From an uncultured Sphingobacteriaceae bacterium (lineage in GTDB: Bacteria; Bacteroidota; Bacteroidia; Sphingobacteriales; Sphingobacteriaceae), in contig CALNCF010000448.1 of NCBI GenBank assembly GCA_937875035.1, positions 1 to 13,031 on the forward strand: a stretch of DNA of 13,031 nt, read 5' to 3'. The notes under the pieces are model-generated. The model saw only the letters and a program-made list of their open reading frames with translations. It was not told the origin of the DNA and made no database searches. Positions 7,069 to 13,024 of this stretch are shown here, one piece after another. Each line of letters begins with the position of its first letter. The first letter of the stretch is position 1. Both the position numbers and the translations under genes were made by a program.

Positions 7069-7848
7069 TTATGCTGTTATTAATTCTTCTCCTACCTCTT
7101 CGTAAAACTGTACAAAAGCATCAAAATCAATTTCATCATGAGCGAAGTTTTCCACCACATGTTTGTCATTTTGTTTTGACAGGTATTTCAAAACGGCCGG
7201 ATCAATGTTCTCATCTGCTTTAATGATCGCATCCGAATAGTTGATAGCGTTCATATGAAGGCCTGCGCAGCTGCCATCTTTTAAGAGGGCCGTATCGTTG
7301 GCTTCCATACCCGGCATCAGCGCTTTGGTACGAAGGTCCTTGCTCAGGGTATCTTCAAAGCAGTCTTTGTAGGCCGTTTTCAGGTACATCGGCACCAGAC
7401 TGCTCATCCAGCCGAAGCAATGTACAATATCAGGCATCCAGCCTAATTTCTTCACGGTCTCTAACGCACCTTTGCAAAAGAAAATTGCACGTTCGTCATT
7501 ATCCGCATGAAACTTTTCTTTCGCATCATGAAAAACGTTCTTCCGCTGGAAATACTCTTCGTTATCAAGGAAGTATACCTGCATACGAGCTGAAGGAAGG
7601 GATGCTACTTTGATAATCAATGGATTATCATTGTCGTTGATCACGATGTTCATACCCGAAAGGCGGATCACTTCATGAAGACGGTTTCTTCTTTCATTAA
7701 TAAGACCAAATCGCGGCATCAGGATCCTGATTTCGAAACCTCTTTCCTGCATTGCCTGAGGTAACTGCCTGGTAATCTTTGAAATCTTGGTAAGTTCCAG
7801 AAATGGGGACATTTCATGGGAAATAAAGAGAATTTTTGTCTTAGCCAT
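7069..7848 (-). CDS. Single-domain glycogen/starch synthase-like protein (GT5 N-terminal domain only)
   Basis: A 259-residue cytosolic protein resembling the N-terminal catalytic domain of GT5 glycogen synthases (PF08323). It has the opening strand KILFISHEMSPF, a LP-x-A-M-x-x-RGFEIRILMPRFG turn (29-48), and HCFGW-x-x-x-LVPMYLKT at 143-158, matching the family's HAHDW-x-x-x-L-x-P-x-Y-L-K-T. The C-terminal GT1 half (another 200 or so residues) is absent. The ADP-glucose-binding KTGGL motif expected after EMxPxx is replaced by ELTKI (18-22), so glycogen synthase activity is unlikely. I chose ATG 7848: AAAGGAG lies 11 nt upstream and the family-like sequence begins at once. The open frame back to 7911 adds 21 unlike residues. 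First gene of the operon with the DUF4270 lipoprotein and glmS. It could be a regulator or scaffold; databases tend to call such proteins glycogen/starch synthase. Confidence 0.75.
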   Translation of the reverse strand: MAKTKILFISHEMSPFLELTKISKITRQLPQAMQERGFEIRILMPRFGLINERRNRLHEVIRLSGMNIVINDNDNPLIIKVASLPSARMQVYFLDNEEYFQRKNVFHDAKEKFHADNDERAIFFCKGALETVKKLGWMPDIVHCFGWMSSLVPMYLKTAYKDCFEDTLSKDLRTKALMPGMEANDTALLKDGSCAGLHMNAINYSDAIIKADENIDPAVLKYLSKQNDKHVVENFAHDEIDFDAFVQFYEEVGEELITA

Positions 7849-7859
7849 ACTAATCTGAA

Positions 7860-7866
7860 CTCCTTT
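7860..7866 (-). promoter_or_regulatory. Shine-Dalgarno site that decides the GT5-like start
   Basis: On the minus strand this reads AAAGGAG, 11 nt upstream of ATG 7848. Clear Shine-Dalgarno sequences are rare in Bacteroidota and in this window, so it argues for initiation at 7848 rather than at 7911. Confidence 0.45.
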
Positions 7867-7908
7867 ACAATCTATGAAACTATCTGAATGATAGCTAAAA
7901 TGAGTTTG

Positions 7909-7916
7909 CAAATATA
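7909..7916 (-). promoter_or_regulatory. -7 promoter element for the GT5-like / DUF4270 / glmS operon
   Basis: On the minus strand the sequence is TATATTTG, an exact TAnnTTTG match, about 60 nt upstream of the ATG at 7848. Because it overlaps the codons of the longer alternative start (7911), it also supports the shorter gene model. No TTTG is seen at the -33 position; the 18-bp palindrome at 7930-7947 occupies that place instead. Confidence 0.5.
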
Positions 7917-7929
7917 CAATTTTTATTTA

Positions 7930-7947
7930 GTTTTTATGCATAAAAAC
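7930..7947. promoter_or_regulatory. Perfect 18-bp palindrome, candidate operator between divergent promoters
   Basis: GTTTTTATGCATAAAAAC is identical to its own reverse complement over all 18 bases, with no spacer. It sits between the -7 box of the minus-strand operon (7909-7916) and that of panC (7980-7987). Its centre is near -34 relative to the inferred start of the minus-strand transcript and about 45 nt before the panC box. With no loop it cannot form a good hairpin, so a dimeric DNA-binding protein site is the simplest reading. No regulator is encoded nearby to identify the binder. Confidence 0.55.
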
Positions 7948-7979
7948 AGCAAGTTTGCTTGGATTCTGAGAAAAAACAT

Positions 7980-7987
7980 CATTTTTG
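7980..7987 (+). promoter_or_regulatory. -7 promoter element for panC
   Basis: CATTTTTG matches TAnnTTTG at all fixed positions except the first. Upstream, TTTG at 7954-7957 (22-nt spacer) or CTTG at 7958-7961 (18-nt spacer) could be the -33 element, making this the best two-part promoter in the window. The box ends 21 nt before the TTG at 8009. Confidence 0.5.
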
Positions 7988-8008
7988 CCCCCTTATCCAT
8001 TTTCCAAA

Positions 8009-8854
8009 TTGAACGTATTCAAGACTAAATCTGCCCTCGGGGAATACCTGGCCCCTTTTCGTAAGAGCGGGAAACGGATCGGGTTCGTTCCTACGATGGG
8101 GGCCCTGCATGCGGGACATATTTCCCTGATACAGGCGGCAAAAAAGGAAAACGATCTTGTGGTATGCAGCATTTTTGTCAATCCTACCCAGTTTAACGAC
8201 CCGGAAGACCTTAAAAAGTACCCCAGGCCTGTGGAAAAGGACCTTGCCTTACTGGAAGAGCATCATTGCGATGTGGTGTTTATGCCGGAAGTGGAGGAGA
8301 TGTATGCTGATAATGCCCCCTGGACACACGATTTCGGCCTCCTGGAGAGGGTTTTTGAAGGAAAATTCCGCGCCGGGCATTTTAGAGGGGTCGGACAGAT
8401 CGTAAAGATGCTGTTCGAGAGTGTGGAGCCTCATCATGCCTATTTTGGGCAGAAAGACTTTCAGCAGTTCCTTGTTATTAAAAAGCTGGTGTCTGATTTT
8501 CATATGCCTGTAGAGCTGACAGCCTGCCCGATCGTACGGGAAGCCAACGGCCTGGCCATGAGCTCGCGGAATGTGCACCTGAGCCTGGAAGAGCGTAGTA
8601 ATGCCGGGCAGATATTCCGGATACTTTCACAAACCAGGGAAAACCTGTACCTGTTCCCTGTTGCTGAGCTGGAGAAAACGGCTATGGAGCAGCTGGCCCT
8701 GATTCCCGGCGCCTCCCCCGAATACTTTAATATTGTAAACAACACAGACCTTTCGGCTGTTACCAACCCGGAAACAGAAGCCGTATGTGTGGCTCTCGTT
8801 GCTGTCAGGATCGGCAAAACCCGCCTTATCGACAATATGATCCTGAAGCCCTGA
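8009..8854 (+). CDS. panC: Pantoate--beta-alanine ligase (pantothenate synthetase)
   Basis: A 281-residue cytosolic enzyme joining pantoate and beta-alanine with ATP, the last step of pantothenate (vitamin B5) synthesis. It shows the nucleotidyl-transferase signature PTMGALHAGH at 28-37 (HxGH at 34-37), NPTQFND at 58-64, FGQKDFQQ at 146-153, and the KMSKS-like MSSRN at 184-188. The start is unusual. No ATG precedes the conserved region, so the candidates are TTG 8009 (MNVFKTKSALGEYL) and TTG 7985. The latter lies inside the probable -7 box and would add eight residues, so TTG 8009 fits both the promoter and the normal family N-terminus. It heads a plus-strand cluster with panD 43 nt downstream, and diverges from the GT5-like operon. 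PanD supplies its beta-alanine substrate. Confidence 0.92.
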   Translation: MNVFKTKSALGEYLAPFRKSGKRIGFVPTMGALHAGHISLIQAAKKENDLVVCSIFVNPTQFNDPEDLKKYPRPVEKDLALLEEHHCDVVFMPEVEEMYADNAPWTHDFGLLERVFEGKFRAGHFRGVGQIVKMLFESVEPHHAYFGQKDFQQFLVIKKLVSDFHMPVELTACPIVREANGLAMSSRNVHLSLEERSNAGQIFRILSQTRENLYLFPVAELEKTAMEQLALIPGASPEYFNIVNNTDLSAVTNPETEAVCVALVAVRIGKTRLIDNMILKP

Positions 8855-8881
8855 ACGGCATTTCATTCTTTAATTTTTAGC

Positions 8882-8889
8882 TATCTTTG
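8882..8889 (+). promoter_or_regulatory. -7 promoter element immediately upstream of panD
   Basis: TATCTTTG is a full TAnnTTTG match and is followed by only 8 bases before the panD ATG. If it works as in other Bacteroidota, transcription would start within about five bases of the start codon, giving a nearly leaderless mRNA. Only a weak -33 candidate (TTTC, 8861-8864) is visible. panD may also be read from the panC promoter. Confidence 0.5.
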
Positions 8890-8897
8890 CGCCCGTT

Positions 8898-9248
8898 ATG
8901 CATATTGAAGTACTTAAATCCAAGATTCATCGTGTTAAGGTAACACAGGCCGAATTGAATTATGTAGGCAGTATTACGATTGATGAAGACTTGATGGATG
9001 CCGCGAACATGATCGTACATGAGAAGGTTCAGGTAGTGAATGTAAATAATGGGGAACGGCTGGAAACCTATGTGATCAAGGGCGAAAGAGGCTCGGGCAT
9101 TGTATGCCTGAACGGTCCTGCGGCCCGCAAGGCACAGGTAGGCGACATCGTCCTGGTCATTTCTTATGCGTCGATGGATTTTGAGGAGGCTAAAAAGCAT
9201 GAGCCTGTAACCATCTTCCCGGACGCGAACAACCGTCTTATCAGATAA
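8898..9248 (+). CDS. panD: Aspartate 1-decarboxylase (pyruvoyl-dependent)
   Basis: A 116-residue cytosolic enzyme that decarboxylates L-aspartate to beta-alanine for PanC. It is made as a pro-enzyme that cleaves itself between G24 and S25 (YVGSITID), turning Ser25 into the pyruvoyl cofactor. Active-site residues known from the E. coli enzyme are present: K9, R54 and Y58 (ERLETYVI), and N72 in CLNGPAAR. The length is normal. The start ATG has no Shine-Dalgarno sequence and sits 8 nt after a -7 promoter box. The next gene starts 5 nt after the stop, so translation of panD and the LPG-TM gene is probably coupled. Confidence 0.96.
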   Translation: MHIEVLKSKIHRVKVTQAELNYVGSITIDEDLMDAANMIVHEKVQVVNVNNGERLETYVIKGERGSGIVCLNGPAARKAQVGDIVLVISYASMDFEEAKKHEPVTIFPDANNRLIR

Positions 9249-9253
9249 TCTCC

Positions 9254-10285
9254 TTGAGGAAGCAGATCCTGTCAGTTATCAAGTATATGGCGCTCCTGTC
9301 TGTAGGAGCCGCTTTGTTATGGTTTGCCTTCAGAGGTCAGGACATTAACAAGCTGTACAACGACCTGCTGAACGCCCGCTTCGGGTGGATCGCCCTTTCG
9401 CTTATCGTCTCTATCATTGCGCATTATATCCGGGCCCTTAGATGGAAGATGCTCATGAAGCCCCTTGGCTATGAGCCGAAGACCAGCACGACGTTTTACG
9501 CGGTGATGACGGGCTACCTGGCGAATCTTGCTTTCCCGAGAATGGGGGAGGTTTCGCGTTGCGGTGTATTGGTAAAAACTGATCAGATCCCGCTGAACAG
9601 CCTGTTCGGAACGGTTATTACAGAACGCATTATCGATGTGATCTTTCTGTTGCTGATCCTTGTGTCGGTCATCGCGATCGAATTTAAGGTGATCGGCGAT
9701 TTTATATACACCCATATTTTATCGGGGATGATCAGCAAGATCATGGGGAATACCCTGATCATTGCGATCCTGGCCATTGCCATGGTCTCCACCCTGGTCA
9801 CTACCTGGTTTTTATTCAAAAGATTCAAAGATCGTTTGCTGCAGATCGCGTTCATCTCGAAGGTAGTGGGCTTTCTGAACGGCCTGAAAGAGGGACTGAC
9901 CTCGGTGCTTAAAATGCAGCGTAGGGGCTTGTTCATCGTGTACTCCATCGCCATCTGGGTGTGCTATTACCTGTCGTCGTACTTTTGCTTCTTCGCGATT
10001 GACGCGACCTCACACCTGTCGCCGGTGATTGCGCTGGTGGTGCTGGCGATCGGGGGATTGGGCATGTCGGCTCCTGTACAGGGAGGCATTGGCGCCTATC
10101 ACTGGATCGTTTCGCAGGGACTGATGCTGTTCGGACTGTCGCAGGCCGACGGCCTGGTATACGCTACCATTAACCATTCGATGCAAACGGTGTCGATCCT
10201 GGTGGTGGGCGGCATTTCCCTGGTCCTTGTATTTTTGATCAACAAAAAGAATTATCAAACTCCCTTAAACGAGCAACATGGATAA
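9254..10285 (+). CDS. Lysylphosphatidylglycerol synthase TM-region family membrane protein
   Basis: A 343-residue polytopic membrane protein of the UPF0104/LPG_synthase_TM family (PF03706), the flippase-like part of MprF without its aminoacyl-transferase domain. Hydrophobic segments lie near 9-27, 43-60, 83-95, 127-145, 165-188, 226-249, 255-272 and 314-330. Family landmarks include RALRWKML at 60-67, GYLANLAFPRMGEVSRCGVL at 87-106, ERIIDV at 124-129 and PVQGGIGAYHW at 274-284. I chose the TTG at 9254, because MRKQILSVIKYMALL is the usual family N-terminus and leaves 5 nt to panD. The next in-frame ATG, at 9287, would cut into the first membrane segment. Its last 8 nt overlap rfaE2. Standalone members are thought to move lipids or lipid-linked intermediates, but the substrate here is unknown; the heptose gene next door hints at LPS. 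Confidence 0.85.
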   Translation: MRKQILSVIKYMALLSVGAALLWFAFRGQDINKLYNDLLNARFGWIALSLIVSIIAHYIRALRWKMLMKPLGYEPKTSTTFYAVMTGYLANLAFPRMGEVSRCGVLVKTDQIPLNSLFGTVITERIIDVIFLLLILVSVIAIEFKVIGDFIYTHILSGMISKIMGNTLIIAILAIAMVSTLVTTWFLFKRFKDRLLQIAFISKVVGFLNGLKEGLTSVLKMQRRGLFIVYSIAIWVCYYLSSYFCFFAIDATSHLSPVIALVVLAIGGLGMSAPVQGGIGAYHWIVSQGLMLFGLSQADGLVYATINHSMQTVSILVVGGISLVLVFLINKKNYQTPLNEQHG

Positions 10286-10775
10286 GCTGGCAGTCATTCA
10301 ATCGAAGATATTAACCCGGGAAGCCTTGCTGCCCAAGGTAAAGATCTGGAAATTCCAGGGTCAGAAGATCGTATTTACCAACGGGTGCTTCGACATTGTG
10401 CACCTGGGGCATATTGATTACCTCGCCAAAGCGGCTTCGCTGGGCAACAGGCTGATCGTAGGACTGAATACAGATGCCTCGGTCAGCTGTATCAAGGGGC
10501 CTTTCCGCCCGGTGCAGGACGAGCATTCGCGCGCCATGCTGATGGCCGCGCTGCATTTTGTAGATGCCGTGGTACTTTTTGGAGAAGATACGCCTCTCGA
10601 GCTGATCTCGTACCTGAAACCGGATGTGCTGGTCAAGGGAAGCGATTATTCGGTAGACCAGATCGTTGGCGCGGATGTCGTGCTGGCAAACGGCGGATCA
10701 GTACAGACCATCGACTTCGTGGAGGGTTATTCTACTTCAAAAGTGATCGACAAGATCATCAGATCTTCTAAATAA
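10278..10775 (+). CDS. rfaE2: D-glycero-beta-D-manno-heptose 1-phosphate adenylyltransferase (stand-alone HldE C-domain)
   Basis: A 165-residue cytosolic nucleotidyltransferase that makes ADP-heptose from heptose 1-phosphate and ATP for the LPS inner core. It carries the cytidylyltransferase-like signature TNGCFDIVHLGH at 34-45 (HxGH at 42-45), the KGSDY motif near 119-123, and the ISSTxxI-type loop written here as YSTSKVI. The kinase half of the fused E. coli HldE is absent, as in species with separate HldA and HldC. The ATG lies inside the last codons of the LPG-TM gene (8-nt overlap), so translation is coupled. No terminator follows in the 74 nt before the acyl-CoA dehydrogenase gene. The heptose kinase, isomerase and phosphatase are not in this window. 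Confidence 0.92.
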   Translation: MDKLAVIQSKILTREALLPKVKIWKFQGQKIVFTNGCFDIVHLGHIDYLAKAASLGNRLIVGLNTDASVSCIKGPFRPVQDEHSRAMLMAALHFVDAVVLFGEDTPLELISYLKPDVLVKGSDYSVDQIVGADVVLANGGSVQTIDFVEGYSTSKVIDKIIRSSK

Positions 10776-10820
10776 ATGAATTTAACCTGGCCGGGCTGTA
10801 TGTTTAACCCGCCAAATTAT

Positions 10821-10828
10821 TATTTTCG
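10821..10828 (+). promoter_or_regulatory. Probable -7 element for the acyl-CoA dehydrogenase gene
   Basis: TATTTTCG differs from TAnnTTTG by one base and ends 21 nt before the ATG at 10850, a spacing like that of other boxes in the window. No -33 element is clear. Read-through from rfaE2 is an alternative, since no terminator is visible between them. Confidence 0.3.
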
Positions 10829-10849
10829 AAACCTAAAACTGTAACAACT

Positions 10850-11989
10850 ATGCACTTTCAATTATCCGAAGAACATTTAATGATCCAGAAAGCGGCCCGT
10901 GATTTCGCGCAGAACGAACTGAAGCCCGGAGTGATCGAACGTGATGAGCATCAGAAATTCCCTGCCGAGCAAATCAAGAAATTAGGTGAGCTGGGCTTTT
11001 TAGGAATGATGGTGGATCCTAAATACGGCGGTGCCGGATTAGACGCGATTTCGTATGTGCTGGCGATGGAAGAGCTTTCCAAGGTAGACGCATCTGCATC
11101 GGTGGTTGTTTCTGTGAACAACTCCCTGGTTTGTTACGGACTGGAAGCATATGGAAGCGAAGAGCAGAAACAAAAATATTTAGTGCCCCTGGCCAAAGGA
11201 GAAAAGATCGGCGCGTTTTGCCTTTCTGAACCGGAAGCAGGTTCCGATGCGACCATGCAGCGCACCACTGCCGAAGATAAGGGAGATTACTACTTGCTGA
11301 ATGGTACCAAGAACTGGATCACCAATGGTAATAATGCTTCTTATTATATTGTTATCGCGCAGACAGATCCTGCAAAGGGTCACCGCGGTATCAATGCCCT
11401 GATCGTAGAGAAAGACATGCCGGGTTTCCAGGTAGGTCCTAAAGAAAATAAGCTGGGGATCCGTGGCTCCGATACACACTCCCTGATGTTTACCGACGTG
11501 AAGGTTCCGAAAGAGAACCGGATCGGTGAAGACGGCTTCGGCTTTAAGTTCGCCATGAAAACACTGGCAGGCGGAAGGATCGGTATCGCGGCGCAGGCCC
11601 TGGGTATCGCTTCAGGCGCTTACGAGCTGGCGGTTGCTTATTCCAAAGAGCGTAAGGCATTCGGTACGACTATTTCCAATCACCAGGCGATCCAGTTCAA
11701 GCTGGCGGATATGGCGACTGAAATTGAAGCTGCCCGTTTACTTTGCCTGAAAGCGGCATGGCTGAAAGATCAGAAGCAGGATTATGCGCAGGCAAGCTCT
11801 ATGGCGAAGCTGTTCGCTTCTGAAACAGCGATGAAAACAACGGTAGAAGCGGTGCAGATCCATGGCGGATACGGCTTCGTAAAAGAATATCATGTAGAAC
11901 GTCTGATGCGCGATGCGAAGATCACACAGATCTACGAAGGTACCTCAGAGATCCAGCGGATCGTTATTTCACGCGAAGTGCTGAAATAA
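10850..11989 (+). CDS. Acyl-CoA dehydrogenase, short-chain/butyryl type
   Basis: A 379-residue FAD flavoenzyme that introduces the alpha-beta double bond into acyl-CoA, feeding electrons to electron-transfer flavoprotein in fatty-acid or branched-chain amino-acid breakdown. The three standard domains are present: an N-terminal helical bundle (LSEEHLMIQKAARDFA), a beta-barrel with the FAD/substrate motif FCLSEPEAGSD, and a C-terminal helical domain with QIHGGYGFVKEYHVERLMRDAK. The catalytic base is E363 in IYEGTSEIQR, the position used by short- and medium-chain enzymes. Long-chain and isovaleryl enzymes place it elsewhere. The sequence best fits the short-chain (butyryl-CoA) group, but chain length cannot be fixed by eye. 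The neighbours are not beta-oxidation genes, and the gene appears to stand alone with its own terminator. Confidence 0.93.
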   Translation: MHFQLSEEHLMIQKAARDFAQNELKPGVIERDEHQKFPAEQIKKLGELGFLGMMVDPKYGGAGLDAISYVLAMEELSKVDASASVVVSVNNSLVCYGLEAYGSEEQKQKYLVPLAKGEKIGAFCLSEPEAGSDATMQRTTAEDKGDYYLLNGTKNWITNGNNASYYIVIAQTDPAKGHRGINALIVEKDMPGFQVGPKENKLGIRGSDTHSLMFTDVKVPKENRIGEDGFGFKFAMKTLAGGRIGIAAQALGIASGAYELAVAYSKERKAFGTTISNHQAIQFKLADMATEIEAARLLCLKAAWLKDQKQDYAQASSMAKLFASETAMKTTVEAVQIHGGYGFVKEYHVERLMRDAKITQIYEGTSEIQRIVISREVLK

Positions 11990-12007
11990 CCAGGAAGGTA
12001 TATAATG

Positions 12008-12039
12008 AAAAAGCCTTGTTCGTCAGAGCAAGGCTTTTT
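12008..12039. terminator. Intrinsic terminator after the acyl-CoA dehydrogenase gene
   Basis: A 14-bp stem (12008-12021 with 12026-12039, one G-T pair) with a GTCA tetraloop has GCCTTG/CAAGGC at its core, an A5 run before it and seven T after. It begins 19 nt past the stop codon. The A-run would also give a U-tract on the minus strand, so it may stop transcripts of the convergent SPOR-protein gene, which shows no good terminator closer to its end. Confidence 0.88.
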
Positions 12040-12154
12040 TTATGTATGAATCTCCCGGAGGAGTAACAGGTTAAAGTGATGAAGCGGCCTGGCGCTTATC
12101 GGGGGATAGAAAGTGTTGTTGTGTCATTGAGATCACGAGGTACGTTGCTATCCT

Positions 12155-13024
12155 TCAGCATACCCGGTGGGAAAAAAAAGAGGCTTTTTGTTGATTGGAG
12201 TTTTTGATCCGGTCAGGATGCACTCCGGTTTTGTTTACCTGATCCATTTCTTCCTGCGTCACCAGCGGAGCATCAGGTTTCGCTACCGGCTTTGGTTCAG
12301 CCTTCACGATATCCTTGTTTCCGCGTTTCTTTACAGGCATATCTTTTGCGCGGTCCAGCTGGTATTCAGGTTCCTGCTTTTTATAGGCAGGCTCTTCCGG
12401 CGCAACGATCGAAGCGCCTGTTCTTTTGGTTCCTTCGATACCCGCTTTCGCTTCTTTGTGTGTGATGCGCACCCCGTCCTTGTAAGGAACTACGAAAGCA
12501 TCCCTGATACCCATCTTGCGGATGTCATTCTTAAAGGCGTCAGCCTCTTCAAAATTAAAGAACAGTCCTACCACGTATTTATCCATACCGTCCTTGTTCT
12601 CGGCCATGATGGTTTCATCGACTTTATTCAGCTTGCCTTTAATATCGAAGTTTTTGTAAGCGCCAAGCTGTACACGGTAATAGTAGCCTTTCGCCTGTCC
12701 TTTCTTCGCGTTCGCTGCGTCGCGTTGTGCAACCAGCAGCTCCCCTTCCAGCATTCGTACCCGTGCGTTCATCGCGTTTAGCTCGGTCTGCAGAGAGTCG
12801 GCGCGGCGGTTGCTTGCTTTTAATTGATTCTTGGTTTCGGTGAAGTTGTCAAGTTGCTTGTCGTAGTTGATCTTCATCGCACGGATCTGTGCAGGCTTCA
12901 TCTTACGGTAAACTTTTAACTCCTTCTTCAGTTGTTTTTTCTCTTCTTTGGTCTGTGCCAGGACATGCCCTCCGCACATCATAAGAACCAGACTTCCAAC
13001 CAGGAATAATTTAAGGTTTTTCAT
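12155..13024 (-). CDS. Secreted coiled-coil protein with SPOR-like domain (Bacteroidota 'ezrin/radixin/moesin family' type)
   Basis: A 289-residue exported protein. A signal peptide (MKNLKLFLVGSLVLMMCGGHVLA, likely cut before Q24) is followed by a highly charged, probably coiled-coil region at about 26-108 (KEEKKQLKKELK, NQLKASNRRADSLQ). A SPOR-like domain spans about 113-188: YYYRVQLGAYKNF, then KYVVGLFFNFEEADAFKNDIRKMGIRDAFVVPY. SPOR domains typically bind peptidoglycan stripped of stem peptides, so a periplasmic, cell-wall-associated role is inferred. The tail (190-289) is low-complexity, rich in K, E and P. Similar Bacteroidota proteins are often labelled ezrin/radixin/moesin family because of the coiled coil; true homology to those eukaryotic proteins is doubtful. 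The last residues (ASFFSHRVC) are read through an 8-base A/T run and may be wrong if that run is miscounted. The promoter lies outside the window. Confidence 0.72.
   Translation of the reverse strand: MKNLKLFLVGSLVLMMCGGHVLAQTKEEKKQLKKELKVYRKMKPAQIRAMKINYDKQLDNFTETKNQLKASNRRADSLQTELNAMNARVRMLEGELLVAQRDAANAKKGQAKGYYYRVQLGAYKNFDIKGKLNKVDETIMAENKDGMDKYVVGLFFNFEEADAFKNDIRKMGIRDAFVVPYKDGVRITHKEAKAGIEGTKRTGASIVAPEEPAYKKQEPEYQLDRAKDMPVKKRGNKDIVKAEPKPVAKPDAPLVTQEEMDQVNKTGVHPDRIKNSNQQKASFFSHRVC

Noticed and set aside
7849..7911. GT5-like gene starting at 7911 instead of 7848
   Set aside because: The added 21 residues do not resemble the family N-terminus, the -7 box at 7909-7916 overlaps that start, and a Shine-Dalgarno sequence precedes 7848.
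7948..7959. AGCAA-GT-TTGCT inverted repeat beside the 18-bp palindrome as a second operator
   Set aside because: Five-base arms are common by chance, and the TTTG within it is as easily explained as a -33 promoter element for panC.
12082..12097. Short hairpin AAGCG/CGCTT between the acyl-CoA dehydrogenase terminator and the SPOR gene, as a terminator for the latter
   Set aside because: The stem is only 5 bp with a 6-nt loop and no U-tract follows on the minus strand; the hairpin at 12008-12039 is a better candidate.
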